Positions 42,341 to 51,998 of a stretch of 64,000 nucleotides of DNA are shown here, piece after piece. Under the pieces are notes generated by a model, which was given only the letters and a program-made list of their open reading frames with translations, was not told where the DNA came from and made no database searches. Made by a program: the position numbers and the translations under genes. The DNA is taken from contig NZ_FNZR01000005.1 of NCBI RefSeq assembly GCF_900109365.1, forward strand, positions 124,001-188,000, in the 5' to 3' direction. Source of the stretch: Parapedobacter koreensis (GTDB taxonomy: Bacteria; Bacteroidota; Bacteroidia; Sphingobacteriales; Sphingobacteriaceae). The first letter of the stretch is position 1. Each line of letters starts with the position of its first letter.

Positions 42341-45241
42341 TTATTTACTCAAGATAATTCGTTCCTCCTTTCCCGTATAGGTTGCCGTCTTCGTGATGCG
42401 GAATGTGGTGGCGACGCCCTGTGGCGCATCGGGATGTACGTAGACGACATGGAATTTCCGGCGCGCCAACATCCCCTCGAAGGTGCCTTTGCGGCTGCCG
42501 ATATGCAGCGTCTTGGTACTATCGTAATAAGTAAAGGTGATCGTGCTGAATTTTCCTTGTTCATAATTATAATTGGTTCCTTCGTCTTCATAAAGTGTAA
42601 AGGTGGCATCTGCCCCGCCGTACACCCAAAGCGTAATTTCGTCGGCAGGCTTTTCGTCGGTATACTGCACCGCCGGGCCGATTGGTACCATGCTGCCTGC
42701 CTTGGCAAACAGGGGCAAACGCTCATAGGGCGCTGCCGCTTCCAGCATTTGCCCGCCGCGATGGTACTCTCCGCTGTAAAAATCATACCAACCTGCCCCT
42801 TGGGGCAAATAAAGGGGGCGTGAGGTCGCACCCGGCTGGGTCACGGGGCTCACCAGCAGCGATGGTCCGAAGAGAAACTGATCGTTGATGTCCAATGCCC
42901 GTGTATCGCGGGGAAAGTCCATGGCCAGGCCCCTGAGCATCGTATCGTGGTGCAGGTAGGTGTTTCCGGCCAGGGAATAGGTGTAGGGCAATAGCCGGTA
43001 GCGCAGCTCAATGTAATAGCGCATACTGCTGTATGCAGGATGCCCGTCTGGCGCAATGTGGAACGGCTCGCGGTATGGAAACTGCCCGTGCGCCCGGAAT
43101 AGGGGAAGAAATGCCCCATACTGGTACCAACGGGCATTGAGCTCACGCCAAGCCTCCAAATCATCGGCATTGGGCTGGTGAAACCGCCGTTCGACCAAGA
43201 AGCCCCCGGCATCCATCGTCCAATAGGGTGTACCAGACATGGAAAAATTGACGCCTGCGGCAATTTGGTCTTTCATATCGTGCCAGCGCGCCGAGATATC
43301 GCCACTCCATGCTGCTGCGGCATAACGTTGCTGACCAGCGAAAAACGAACGGGTGAGGATAAACACCCGGTTTTCGGGATCGGTATGGCGCTGCCCCTCG
43401 TAAATGCCGCGTGCATTTTCCAGGGGGAAGGCGTTGTAGTACCGGGCCGATGATCCAATGGCGGGCTGCATCACCGACTTGCGCTCATCGATGTTGAGGT
43501 TCGAATGGATATCGGGTTCGCTGGCATCCATCCACCAGGCGTCTACGCCTTTCTGGTAGAGCTGCTTGTCCAGCAACGTCCAGAATCCCTGCCGCGCGCC
43601 GGCATTGAAGGGGTCGTAAAAGGTGGACGTATAGCCCTTGCCAATCCAGTCGCGCCGACCATCGTAGATGTTGCGCATGTACAGCCAGCCATTGTCCCGG
43701 AAATGGGGGTAAACGCTGGACGCCTCGTTGATCTTCGGCCATACGGAGATCATCAGCCGGAAATGCTGGCCGTGAAGCCGCTTGATCATCCCCTCGGGAT
43801 CGGGAAAACGCGCGGAATCGAAGGTGTGGCTCCCCCAGTCGTGCTCGGGCCAATATGACCAGTCCTGCACGAGGTTGTCAATGGGTATGCGGCGGCGGCG
43901 GAATTCCCGGGCGACCTCCTCCAGCTCCTGCTGGGTCTTGTACCGCTCACGGCTCTGCCAGTAGCCGAAGGCCCAGCGCGGCATGATGGGGGCACGGCCG
44001 GTGAGGTGGCGGTACCCGCCGATGACGGCATCCATGTCGTCGCCAGCGACGAAATAGTAATCCACGCCAGCGCCTGCCTCGGAATCAAACGAAAAGAGCG
44101 CCTGGTCGGATGCCGGTATGGGGCGCTGCCACTGGATACCGAGATACGACTGCCCGCCATCGGGCAGCCACTCCAGCCGGATGGCATGGCGCTCGCCCGC
44201 CTGCATGTCCAGTGGGATCTCAAAAGACCCGGCGTTCCACGATTCGCGCCAGCGATCTTCCTGCAACTGGCCGTCTATCCAGACCTTGACATAGCCGGAA
44301 TAATTGAAGTGCAGGCGGTGCAGCCCGCTATAGGGTGATTCCAGCTCCCCTTCGTAGGTAACCTGGCTGCGGGCCAAATCGACCGAGTCCGGAAACCGGG
44401 ATTGATCATCAAGGTACAGGTACGCGATGTCCGACTCGGGACGGGATGCCCATACCGTGCCGGGGTGATCTTTGTCGCGGTAGGTGGCTGTGAGCCATCC
44501 CGGCTGCCCTTCCTTGGAATATAGCCGAAAGGCGGAAAGCGGCAGCAGGGGCCGGATGTCACCCGCCTTCGTGATCGAATAGTTGTGCCAAAGGATGCCG
44601 TACTGATTGGTGGATAGCAGGAAGGGGACACCGATCATCGTGTTGTACTGCAACAGGGTCACCTGCCTGCCCCGGTAGTTCATCACGCCGTTTTGATGCT
44701 GGCCCAAGCCGTACAGCCCCTCGCCATCGGAAACGGTAAAATGCTGCCGCACGCGGTAAAAGGCATCGCCATCGTAAGCTGCTTCGGCAAACGTGGTGGC
44801 ATCGCGCTGCCGTTCGGCCAGCAGGGGCTGGCCCTGCTTATCAAGGAACGTGACGACCCCCGTGGCCTTGGTGACCTGCGCGGTCAGTGCCGTGGTTTTT
44901 AAGAGCACATGCTCCGCAGTCTCCTCCAGCTGCCATGGGCCGACCGTGCGGTGGAGGGAATCGACGATAACCAATGATGCGCTCGGCCGGACGGTGCTGC
45001 CCAGCGGGCGCGCAACCACGTGGATAATCCGATCGGTGATAACATCCAGCGCCAATTCCTGATCTACTGCCGTGGCCATGCCCTGGTAGGCAAGGGATAT
45101 GCCGCTTTCGTGGCGCGTGATGGTGGGCTGGCCGGATTGGAAAGCCATCGTTGGCATGACAGCGCCGACAAACAACACTGCAACTAAAGATAAACGTAAA
45201 TCGATGGTAAGTAAACGTCCAAATATTATCATAAAAGGCAC
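42341..45241 (-). CDS. GH31 alpha-glycosidase (alpha-xylosidase type) with inserted PA14 domain
   Basis: A 966-residue exported enzyme. Order: signal peptide (about 10-33), N-terminal GH31 beta domain (about 50-250), an inserted PA14-like domain (about 255-375, LHFNYSGYVKVWIDGQ), the (beta/alpha)8 barrel with nucleophile Asp572 in WWMDASEPD and likely acid/base Asp648 in WSGDIS, then the C-terminal beta domains. A PA14 insert at this place is known from alpha-xylosidases acting on xyloglucan oligosaccharides, so xyloglucan fragments or isoprimeverose-like sugars are plausible substrates. First gene of the SusC/SusD operon. Confidence 0.9.
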   Translation of the reverse strand: MPFMIIFGRLLTIDLRLSLVAVLFVGAVMPTMAFQSGQPTITRHESGISLAYQGMATAVDQELALDVITDRIIHVVARPLGSTVRPSASLVIVDSLHRTVGPWQLEETAEHVLLKTTALTAQVTKATGVVTFLDKQGQPLLAERQRDATTFAEAAYDGDAFYRVRQHFTVSDGEGLYGLGQHQNGVMNYRGRQVTLLQYNTMIGVPFLLSTNQYGILWHNYSITKAGDIRPLLPLSAFRLYSKEGQPGWLTATYRDKDHPGTVWASRPESDIAYLYLDDQSRFPDSVDLARSQVTYEGELESPYSGLHRLHFNYSGYVKVWIDGQLQEDRWRESWNAGSFEIPLDMQAGERHAIRLEWLPDGGQSYLGIQWQRPIPASDQALFSFDSEAGAGVDYYFVAGDDMDAVIGGYRHLTGRAPIMPRWAFGYWQSRERYKTQQELEEVAREFRRRRIPIDNLVQDWSYWPEHDWGSHTFDSARFPDPEGMIKRLHGQHFRLMISVWPKINEASSVYPHFRDNGWLYMRNIYDGRRDWIGKGYTSTFYDPFNAGARQGFWTLLDKQLYQKGVDAWWMDASEPDIHSNLNIDERKSVMQPAIGSSARYYNAFPLENARGIYEGQRHTDPENRVFILTRSFFAGQQRYAAAAWSGDISARWHDMKDQIAAGVNFSMSGTPYWTMDAGGFLVERRFHQPNADDLEAWRELNARWYQYGAFLPLFRAHGQFPYREPFHIAPDGHPAYSSMRYYIELRYRLLPYTYSLAGNTYLHHDTMLRGLAMDFPRDTRALDINDQFLFGPSLLVSPVTQPGATSRPLYLPQGAGWYDFYSGEYHRGGQMLEAAAPYERLPLFAKAGSMVPIGPAVQYTDEKPADEITLWVYGGADATFTLYEDEGTNYNYEQGKFSTITFTYYDSTKTLHIGSRKGTFEGMLARRKFHVVYVHPDAPQGVATTFRITKTATYTGKEERIILSK

Positions 45242-45275
45242 TAATGGTAACGGATTACTGCATTGGTTATCGGGT

Positions 45276-45283
45276 CAAAGATA
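45276..45283 (-). promoter_or_regulatory. Minus-7 promoter box of the GH31 operon
   Basis: On the minus strand the sequence reads TATCTTTG, an exact TAnnTTTG box, 35 bases upstream of the GH31 start. The minus-33 box is weak (ATTG at 45301-45304 at a short spacing), as expected for a promoter that needs an activator. Confidence 0.6.
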
Positions 45284-45302
45284 CACCAGCGGGAAATAGG
45301 CA

Positions 45303-45352
45303 ATGGGGGTCTTATGTTAATAAATGGGGGTAGTTTGGTTAACTGATGGGGG
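45303..45352. promoter_or_regulatory. Three direct repeats, probable HTCS binding site
   Basis: ATGGGGG occurs at 45303-45309, 45324-45330 and 45346-45352, 21 and 22 bases apart (two helical turns). The first two copies share a longer body, ATGGGGGT followed about six bases later by TTAA. They sit just upstream of the minus-strand promoter of the GH31 operon and end eight bases from the stop codon of the regulator gene, an ideal place for the regulator's AraC-type domain to bind. Confidence 0.65.
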
Positions 45353-45359
45353 CAGCAGG

Positions 45360-48300
45360 CTATTTCCGGTAGGCTGATGGAGCCACGCCATACAGTGCTT
45401 TGAAATACTTGCTGAATTGCTTGGGGTTGCTGAAGCCGACCTTATAGGCCACTTCGGCTACCGTAATGCCCGACTGCTCCAGCAACTGGGCAGCACGCCT
45501 GAGCCGGGTATTGCGGATAAACTCGGAGGGGGTATGTCCCGTAAGCGTCAGTATCCGCTTGTACAATCCCACCCGGCTCAGATTCATCGCACCGGCCAGG
45601 GTCTCTACCGAAAAACCGGCTTTGTCGATATGCCGCTCGACGGTCTCAAAGGCTTTCCGCAAAAACAGCTCATCGGCGGATGCTTCTTTCGTATCGGCGG
45701 GCTGGACATCGATTCGCTTCTTATAGGTCTGCTCCATGGAGTCTTTCTGCCGGAGGATGCTGCTGAGCTTGGAACGCAGCAACTCAAAATTGAAAGGCTT
45801 GGTGATGTAATCCGTAGCTCCGGATTCGATGCCGGCCAGCTGCATGGCCTCGTCATCCATCGCCGTGAGCAGGATGACAGGGATATGCCGGGTCCGTGGA
45901 TCGCTCTTCAGGCGGCGGCACAGTGCGAGGCCGTCTTCGCCGGGCATGGCGACGTCAGATACGATGATGTCCGGATGTACAGCCAATGCCTTCGTCCAGC
46001 CCGAGACCGCATCACCAGCCTCATAAACCGTCAGGCTGCTGTGCAGGTTGTCTTTTAGGTAAAACCGGAAATCGGCATCATCCTCGACCAACAGGATACG
46101 CTTCATCACCTTGCCCTCCCCTTCATCCGGATCCGGCTGGCTCTTAGGGGGCTGGCCGGAAGGGGATGTAAGCGGCAAGACGACCGTAAAAACACTTCCC
46201 TGCTCCGGCGTACTCTCCACGTGGATATGCCCGCCAAGCAATTGGATATATTCTTTGGTGATGGCTAAGCCGATGCCGCTGCCTTGATTGAGCATGTCGG
46301 CGGGCGTGTCGTGCTGGAAGTAACGGTCAAAAATCCGTTCCCTCGATGCTTCTGGTATGCCAATACCGGTATCGCGCACCTCCAGCCTCATGGTGTCTTT
46401 AAAAATGGCTTCTACCGTCACCTGGCCGCCCGCAGGCGTAAACTTGAAGGCGTTTGACAGCAGGTTAAACAGCATGCGCTCTACCTTGTCGTGATCGAAC
46501 CAAGCCTCGTACCGCGTATCGCTGAGCGAATAACGATAGGTTATCTTTTTGTTTTCGGCAAGGTCGTTGAACGATTCAAGGTGCTGGCGGACGGCTTTGG
46601 CCAAATCGCCCTGTTCCAGATGAGGCTTCAGCTCATGCGTATCGGCCTTCCTGAAATCAAGCAGCTGATTGACCAAGTGGAGCAAACGGCGGGCATTTCG
46701 CTGGACGACGGCCAGGTGGCGGCCAATGGCTTCTGAATGTGTCTCACGGTGCAGCTTGTCCAACGCAGCCAGAATCACGTTGATCGGGCTCCGGAATTCG
46801 TGGCTCACGTTGGTAAAAAAAAGTGTCTTCAGGTTGTCCAGCTCAGCAAGCTGACGGGCTTGTTGGCGTTCTTGCTGGAGAGCAAACCGCGTTTTTTCGC
46901 GTGTGCGCTCAATATAGCGGATCAGCAGCATGCCTGCAATGAAGAGCAAGGCATAGGCCATGTAAGCCCACCCCGTACGCCAGAAAGGTGGCAGGATGGT
47001 AATTGCTGCCAAGTTGTAGGGCTTGCTCCACGTCTCACCATCGCCGGAGACCATTACCTGGAAATGGTAGTCTCCGGGATCCAGGTTGGTGAAGGTGACC
47101 TTGCGTGTACGGGGATCCATCGCTGACCAATCTTGGTCGAATCCCTCCAATTTGTACCGGAAATAGACCCGATCCTTATTGAGGAAATACAACGAGGCGA
47201 CGACAAACCCCAAAACGTTTTGATCATGGGAAAGTTGCATCCGCCCGCGATCCAGCCATTGCGACGCTTCCACACTGCGGTTGAACAATTGGAAATCGGT
47301 GAGGAGGGGCTGTGCCGGGGGCGATGGGGGCTGCTGTACATGCGCGGGGTCTATGATGTTAAATCCCGATGGGCCGCCGAAAAACAACTCCCCCGTGGAT
47401 AACAAGCTAACGGCATCTTCGTTGAACGCGTTGCCCTGTAAGCCGTCCCGGCGGTCATAATTCGTGAAACGCCACTGCCCCGGACTGCCCTCCACTTCCC
47501 TGCCTGCTGAAATCCCACGCGTGGTGCTCGCCCAAATCGTTCCCTCCCGATCTTCAACAACCCCTACTACGGTATTGTCCGGCAGGCCGTCTTCCGTGTG
47601 GAAGGCCCTGAATGTGCCGCTGGATGCCTCATAGAGGTTGAGGCCATCCCGCGTGGCCACCCAGATGCGGTGGCTACTGTCTTCAATAATTGCATTTACG
47701 TGGTCATGGCTGATCGCCCCGGGCTTATTTTCTGCATAGGAAAACCGCTTGAATGTACCATCCCGCGTCAGCAATTCGATGCCGGAAGCGGTACCGAACC
47801 ACAACGCTCCCTCGCGATCTTCGGCGATGGCCGAAATGTAAGCCGACCGGGTAAACCCCTGCTCACCGAACCCCAGCCGGGTGAAAAGACCCGTCTCCCT
47901 ATCAAACCGGGCCAACCCGGCGCTGAGCGTGCCTACCCAAAAGCGGCCCTGGCTGTCTTCATAAATCTCCCACACGCTATTGTCGGGGATGGACGCCGGG
48001 TCATGGGGGTCATGCATGTAGCGCACAAACCGGTTTCCATCGAAGCGGTTGAGCCCGCCGTAGTAGGTGCCTATCCAAAGCTCGCCGCGGCGATCCGTAT
48101 ACAGGTTTACAATCACATCACTGCCCAGGCTATGCGGATCCTTGGGGTCATGCCGATATTGCGTAAACCGATTCGCCCGCCGATCAAAATAAATCAACCC
48201 GCCACCATTGGTGCCGATCCACACATTGCCGCGCTGGTCTTCTATAAATTGGTTGATATCGTCAAAAGGAAGCGCCGCATCGCCCACGCCCCGCTGACGC

Positions 48301-49364
48301 TGGTGCAGCGCAAATTGGATTTGGCTGGAGTGGTAATAGCTGACACCGCGCTTGAAGGTGCCCGCCCACATGATCCCGTCCCGATCGCAATAAAGCGACA
48401 TGATGCTGTTCTGGCCAATGGTGCGGTCGTCATACGCGTCATGTAGCAAATATGAAACGTGCCGGTTTTTGGGATCTACCACGTTTATTCCCCCATGATC
48501 TGTGGCCACCCAAACATGCCCATCAGGATCTTCGGCCATCCCGAAGATGATTGGGTTGCTCAGCCACATGCCGGTGGAAGCCGTCGTGAGGTGCATCGGG
48601 GAAGCCTGCTTTTCCGGCCACCAATAGACACCCTGGGGACGACCGGATGCGTATACCCAGGGCTGGCCGTTGCGATCCATGAACAACCGAAAATCGGCAC
48701 CTCCTTGATCGGCCACGGTTTTGTCCTGCAAATGAAAGCTTACCGATGGCGTGCCCTCCACTTGGCGGACCGTCCCTTTTTGATCGACCGTCCATGCGTG
48801 GCCCGACTGATCCAGCGCAATGCCGGTGACGGGAACCCCCGGATCTGGCCAAGGGTGTGAAAAGACGGCTCCAGCCCGCTCCTCGTAGCTGGATACCAAG
48901 CCACCGACCTGCAGAAACCAGCTGCGGCCACGGGTGGTACGGCGAATGTCCAGTACTTCCGCGACAGGCAGTCCCATTGATCGCAGCACACTATCCACAT
49001 TGCGGATAAATTGTTCGCGTCGATCATCATAAATGGTCATACCCAGCTTCGTCTTTACCCACAACTGTTCGCGCGGGCCGAGGAATAACCCCAATATATC
49101 ATTGTCTGCAATGCTGTGGGGCTGATTGGCGATGTGCCGAAAGACCTTGACCTCGTGGCCGTCATAGCGGTTAAGTCCGGCGGGTGTGCCAAACCATAGG
49201 AAACCTCGCTCATCTTTCAGGATGGCCGTAACGTGGTTGTGGGATAGCCCATCTTCGACATTCAGCTGCTGGAACTGAATGGTTTGCGCCATGCCCCGGA
49301 AGGGCAAGGAATATCCAACAACCAACAACACGTATATCAGTATGCGCAACAAGGGCTTATGCAT
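45360..49364 (-). CDS. Hybrid two-component system regulator (HTCS)
   Basis: A 1334-residue one-protein sensor/regulator. Signal peptide (about 1-26), about fourteen beta-propeller repeats (35-670, e.g. GFLWFGTPAGLNRYDG), a Y_Y_Y domain (about 715-785), one membrane helix (about 798-817), HisKA with phospho-accepting His855 in NVSHEFRSP, an ATPase domain (about 955-1066, N-box NLLSNAFKF and GSGIGLAI), a receiver with Asp1137 (VSDVAMPG), and a C-terminal AraC-type DNA-binding domain (about 1240-1334). It should sense an oligosaccharide in the periplasm and activate the GH31/SusC/SusD operon downstream. Confidence 0.96.
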   Translation of the reverse strand: MHKPLLRILIYVLLVVGYSLPFRGMAQTIQFQQLNVEDGLSHNHVTAILKDERGFLWFGTPAGLNRYDGHEVKVFRHIANQPHSIADNDILGLFLGPREQLWVKTKLGMTIYDDRREQFIRNVDSVLRSMGLPVAEVLDIRRTTRGRSWFLQVGGLVSSYEERAGAVFSHPWPDPGVPVTGIALDQSGHAWTVDQKGTVRQVEGTPSVSFHLQDKTVADQGGADFRLFMDRNGQPWVYASGRPQGVYWWPEKQASPMHLTTASTGMWLSNPIIFGMAEDPDGHVWVATDHGGINVVDPKNRHVSYLLHDAYDDRTIGQNSIMSLYCDRDGIMWAGTFKRGVSYYHSSQIQFALHQRQRGVGDAALPFDDINQFIEDQRGNVWIGTNGGGLIYFDRRANRFTQYRHDPKDPHSLGSDVIVNLYTDRRGELWIGTYYGGLNRFDGNRFVRYMHDPHDPASIPDNSVWEIYEDSQGRFWVGTLSAGLARFDRETGLFTRLGFGEQGFTRSAYISAIAEDREGALWFGTASGIELLTRDGTFKRFSYAENKPGAISHDHVNAIIEDSSHRIWVATRDGLNLYEASSGTFRAFHTEDGLPDNTVVGVVEDREGTIWASTTRGISAGREVEGSPGQWRFTNYDRRDGLQGNAFNEDAVSLLSTGELFFGGPSGFNIIDPAHVQQPPSPPAQPLLTDFQLFNRSVEASQWLDRGRMQLSHDQNVLGFVVASLYFLNKDRVYFRYKLEGFDQDWSAMDPRTRKVTFTNLDPGDYHFQVMVSGDGETWSKPYNLAAITILPPFWRTGWAYMAYALLFIAGMLLIRYIERTREKTRFALQQERQQARQLAELDNLKTLFFTNVSHEFRSPINVILAALDKLHRETHSEAIGRHLAVVQRNARRLLHLVNQLLDFRKADTHELKPHLEQGDLAKAVRQHLESFNDLAENKKITYRYSLSDTRYEAWFDHDKVERMLFNLLSNAFKFTPAGGQVTVEAIFKDTMRLEVRDTGIGIPEASRERIFDRYFQHDTPADMLNQGSGIGLAITKEYIQLLGGHIHVESTPEQGSVFTVVLPLTSPSGQPPKSQPDPDEGEGKVMKRILLVEDDADFRFYLKDNLHSSLTVYEAGDAVSGWTKALAVHPDIIVSDVAMPGEDGLALCRRLKSDPRTRHIPVILLTAMDDEAMQLAGIESGATDYITKPFNFELLRSKLSSILRQKDSMEQTYKKRIDVQPADTKEASADELFLRKAFETVERHIDKAGFSVETLAGAMNLSRVGLYKRILTLTGHTPSEFIRNTRLRRAAQLLEQSGITVAEVAYKVGFSNPKQFSKYFKALYGVAPSAYRK

Positions 49365-49806
49365 TCAGCCAAACTTAGCTAAATTCGCCTTTATATGCAA
49401 TATAATCGTGCAGCATATAAAGCAATTTATCGATCTCTCCGCAGCCATTGAGAACTTTTTTATAGCGGAAATCTACGAATTTTTGGACTTACATGCTCCA
49501 ACGCAACAACCATGTTTCATTGCTGTATTTTTCGCTTCTTTATGTGTATCTTTGTATTATTATTTGACGCAGACATGGTGGGAAATGAACAAAAGAGGAA
49601 TGACCGCAGCTTAAACCCCAATCAGGTTATTGACAACTATCAACCGGATAATTAAATGATTTTGTGTGGTTTAGATATTGTGCTGCTAAATTGTTGAAAA
49701 CTTGTGTTGACAACATCAGCCAACAAATTCCTATTTTGTTATCATCAAACTGTGACTGACATAAGAGGGTGAAACCTCGTATTAGTTCTTAAAATTAGGA
49801 GAATAG
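49365..49806. other. 440-base intergenic region between divergent genes
   Basis: Separates the HTCS gene (minus) from the TPR gene (plus). A minus-7 box TATCTTTG lies at 49547-49554 on the plus strand and an AGGAG ribosome-binding site lies at about 49796-49801 before the TPR start. A 9-codon frame (49585 onward, MNKRGMTAA) is visible but unsupported. The stretch is AT-rich; I see no RNA gene or strong hairpin. Confidence 0.5.
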
Positions 49807-51210
49807 ATGGAAGAAGATTTCGAATATGGGCCTGCCGAAGATCCGAAGTTTTCGGTAGCACGTTATGAAGAAATGATTCGCAATAAGGATCAGTACTTTT
49901 TTGATACACAGGCCTTTGAGGGGATTATCGACTATTACATGGACAAGAATGATCCCATCAAAGCGCTACAAGTGGTGGAATATGCTGTAAGCCAACACCC
50001 CTTTGTCGCTATTTTCTTCCTCAAACAGGCCCAGTTATTTGCCGTGACCAACCAGTTTGCCCGCGCACTGGAATCCTTGGAAAAAGCGGAAACGCTGGAG
50101 CCTTCGGAAGGCGACATTTACCTCATAAAGGGGGGTATCCTGGGCAACATGGAGCGCTATGACGAAGCATTCCATAGCTTGGATAAAGCCTTGGATCTTG
50201 CTGAAAATACCGACGACATTTATTTGCAGATAGCGCTTTTGTACCAGAATAAGGGCGACTATGAAAAGGCTATCCATTACCTCAAACGCAGCTTGCAGCA
50301 AAACATGGAAAACCAGGATGCGCTGTATGAGCTGGCATTCTGCTACGATGTGCTGGATAGGCAGGAGGAGAGCATCGGCTTTTATAAACAGTATATAGAC
50401 AACGACCCGTACTCGTACGCGGGGTGGTACAACCTGGGCAATGCCTACCATAAGCTGGGCCGGTATGACGAGGCCATCGATGCATATGACTATGCCATCC
50501 TCATCAAGGACAACTTTGCCTCGGCTTATTTCAACAAGGGGAATGCGCTGGTAAACATGGATAAATACAGTGAAGCCATTGAAGTGTACAAGCAGACTTT
50601 CGAATACGAACCACCCGGTGCCGAAACGTATTGTGCCATCGGCGAATGCTACGAGAAGCTGGAACAAATGGACGAGGCACGGTCTTATTATAAAAAGGCC
50701 GTAAAGATTGATGCCAACCTGGCCGACGCCTGGTTTGGAATCGGCGTGACGCTCGATTATGAAGAGCGGTATTTTGAGTCGTTGCACTTTTACAAAAAAG
50801 CGCTCGATATCGAACAGGATAATCCGGACTATTGGTTTGCCATCGCTGATGCACGGTATAAGTTGAAACAACTGGACGAGGCCGAGCTGGCTTATGAGAA
50901 AGTGGTGGAGCTTAACCCGGTGGATATAGAGGCCTGGCTGGATTTTTCATCCATTTTGTACGAACGGAATAAGCTGGATCGGGCCATCGAGACCATTGCA
51001 GAGGCCATTAAGAACAATCCAGACGCTGCAGAACTATACTACCGCATGGTGGCGTACCTGATTGCCGTGGGCCGGTACAATGAAGCCCTGAATTACCTCG
51101 AACTGGGCCTCGCCGCAGATCCCCAAAAACATGTGGTGTTATTTGAATATCTGCCCCAACTAAGGGATAATAAAGCAATAGCCGAAGTCATTAAAAAATA
51201 CATGCAGTAA
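49807..51210 (+). CDS. Tetratricopeptide repeat protein
   Basis: A 467-residue protein built almost wholly of TPR helices (about ten to eleven repeats with the pattern W/Y-x2-L/I-G-x2-Y, e.g. AGWYNLGNAYHKLGRYDEAI and DAWFGIGVTLDYEERYFESL). There is no signal peptide, so it is probably cytosolic and scaffolding. Start is fixed by a good AGGAG ribosome-binding site. It leads a plus-strand run with the phosphosulfolactate synthase-like gene and aroE; its role is unknown. Confidence 0.93.
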   Translation: MEEDFEYGPAEDPKFSVARYEEMIRNKDQYFFDTQAFEGIIDYYMDKNDPIKALQVVEYAVSQHPFVAIFFLKQAQLFAVTNQFARALESLEKAETLEPSEGDIYLIKGGILGNMERYDEAFHSLDKALDLAENTDDIYLQIALLYQNKGDYEKAIHYLKRSLQQNMENQDALYELAFCYDVLDRQEESIGFYKQYIDNDPYSYAGWYNLGNAYHKLGRYDEAIDAYDYAILIKDNFASAYFNKGNALVNMDKYSEAIEVYKQTFEYEPPGAETYCAIGECYEKLEQMDEARSYYKKAVKIDANLADAWFGIGVTLDYEERYFESLHFYKKALDIEQDNPDYWFAIADARYKLKQLDEAELAYEKVVELNPVDIEAWLDFSSILYERNKLDRAIETIAEAIKNNPDAAELYYRMVAYLIAVGRYNEALNYLELGLAADPQKHVVLFEYLPQLRDNKAIAEVIKKYMQ

Positions 51211-51221
51211 CGTTCTGGCGT

Positions 51222-51998
51222 ATGCAGGATTATAGCACTTTCATGAATTTTCAGCTGAATAATGTCCCCTTACGGACGCACAAACCCCGGGAAAACGGAT
51301 TGACCATGGTCATGGATAAGGGCCTGAGCGTCCGGCAAGCGGAAGACCTCGTGGCCGTAGGTGCCCCCTACATTGACTTTGTGAAACTGGGGTGGACGAC
51401 GGCCTACATCACGCCCGGCCTGGAAGATAAGCTGGCGGTTTACCGCGATGCGGGGATCGAAACGTATTTTGGCGGTACCTTGTTTGAAGCATTCATCGTG
51501 CGCAACCAGTTTGACGATTTCCTCCGCCTGCTGGAAAAATACCAGCTGGGCTACGCCGAAGTATCCGATGGCTCCATTACCATGGCCCATGAAGAAAAAT
51601 GTGCGTATATCGCTAAGGTAGCACAACACGTGACCGTGATCTCGGAAGTGGGATCGAAAGACGGCACTAAAATCATGGCCCCGTATAAATGGATTTCATT
51701 GATGAAAGCCGAGCTCGAAGCGGGCACTTGGCGCCTGATAGCGGAATCGCGCGAAAGCGGCAACGTGGGATTGTATCGTGAATCCGGCGAAGTAAGGCAA
51801 GGCTTGGTAGATGAAATCCTGGTGGAGATACCAAACGAAAAAATCATCTGGGAAGCCCCGCTCAAATCGCAGCAGGTTTATTTTATCCAGCTTCTTGGTC
51901 CCAATGTCAATCTCGGCAACATCAGTACCAATGAAATCATTGCATTGGAGACCACCCGATTGGGCCTCCGCGGCGATACGTTCCATAATTTTATCTGA
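51222..51998 (+). CDS. comA: Phosphosulfolactate synthase (ComA) family protein
   Basis: A 258-residue TIM-barrel protein with MVMDKGLS, YIDFVKLGWTTAYI, TYFGGTLFEAF, EVSDGSITM, VISEVGSKDG and AESRESGNVGLY, the wording of ComA, which adds sulphite to phosphoenolpyruvate to give phosphosulfolactate. In archaea this starts coenzyme M synthesis. In Bacteroidota it may supply sulphonates such as cysteate for sulfonolipids; that link is an inference. The stop overlaps the aroE start. Confidence 0.85.
   Translation: MQDYSTFMNFQLNNVPLRTHKPRENGLTMVMDKGLSVRQAEDLVAVGAPYIDFVKLGWTTAYITPGLEDKLAVYRDAGIETYFGGTLFEAFIVRNQFDDFLRLLEKYQLGYAEVSDGSITMAHEEKCAYIAKVAQHVTVISEVGSKDGTKIMAPYKWISLMKAELEAGTWRLIAESRESGNVGLYRESGEVRQGLVDEILVEIPNEKIIWEAPLKSQQVYFIQLLGPNVNLGNISTNEIIALETTRLGLRGDTFHNFI

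Noticed and set aside
49279-49614. 111-residue plus-strand frame spanning the HTCS start
   Set aside because: Begins inside the HTCS coding region on the other strand and shows no domain; the downstream part is AT-rich intergenic sequence.
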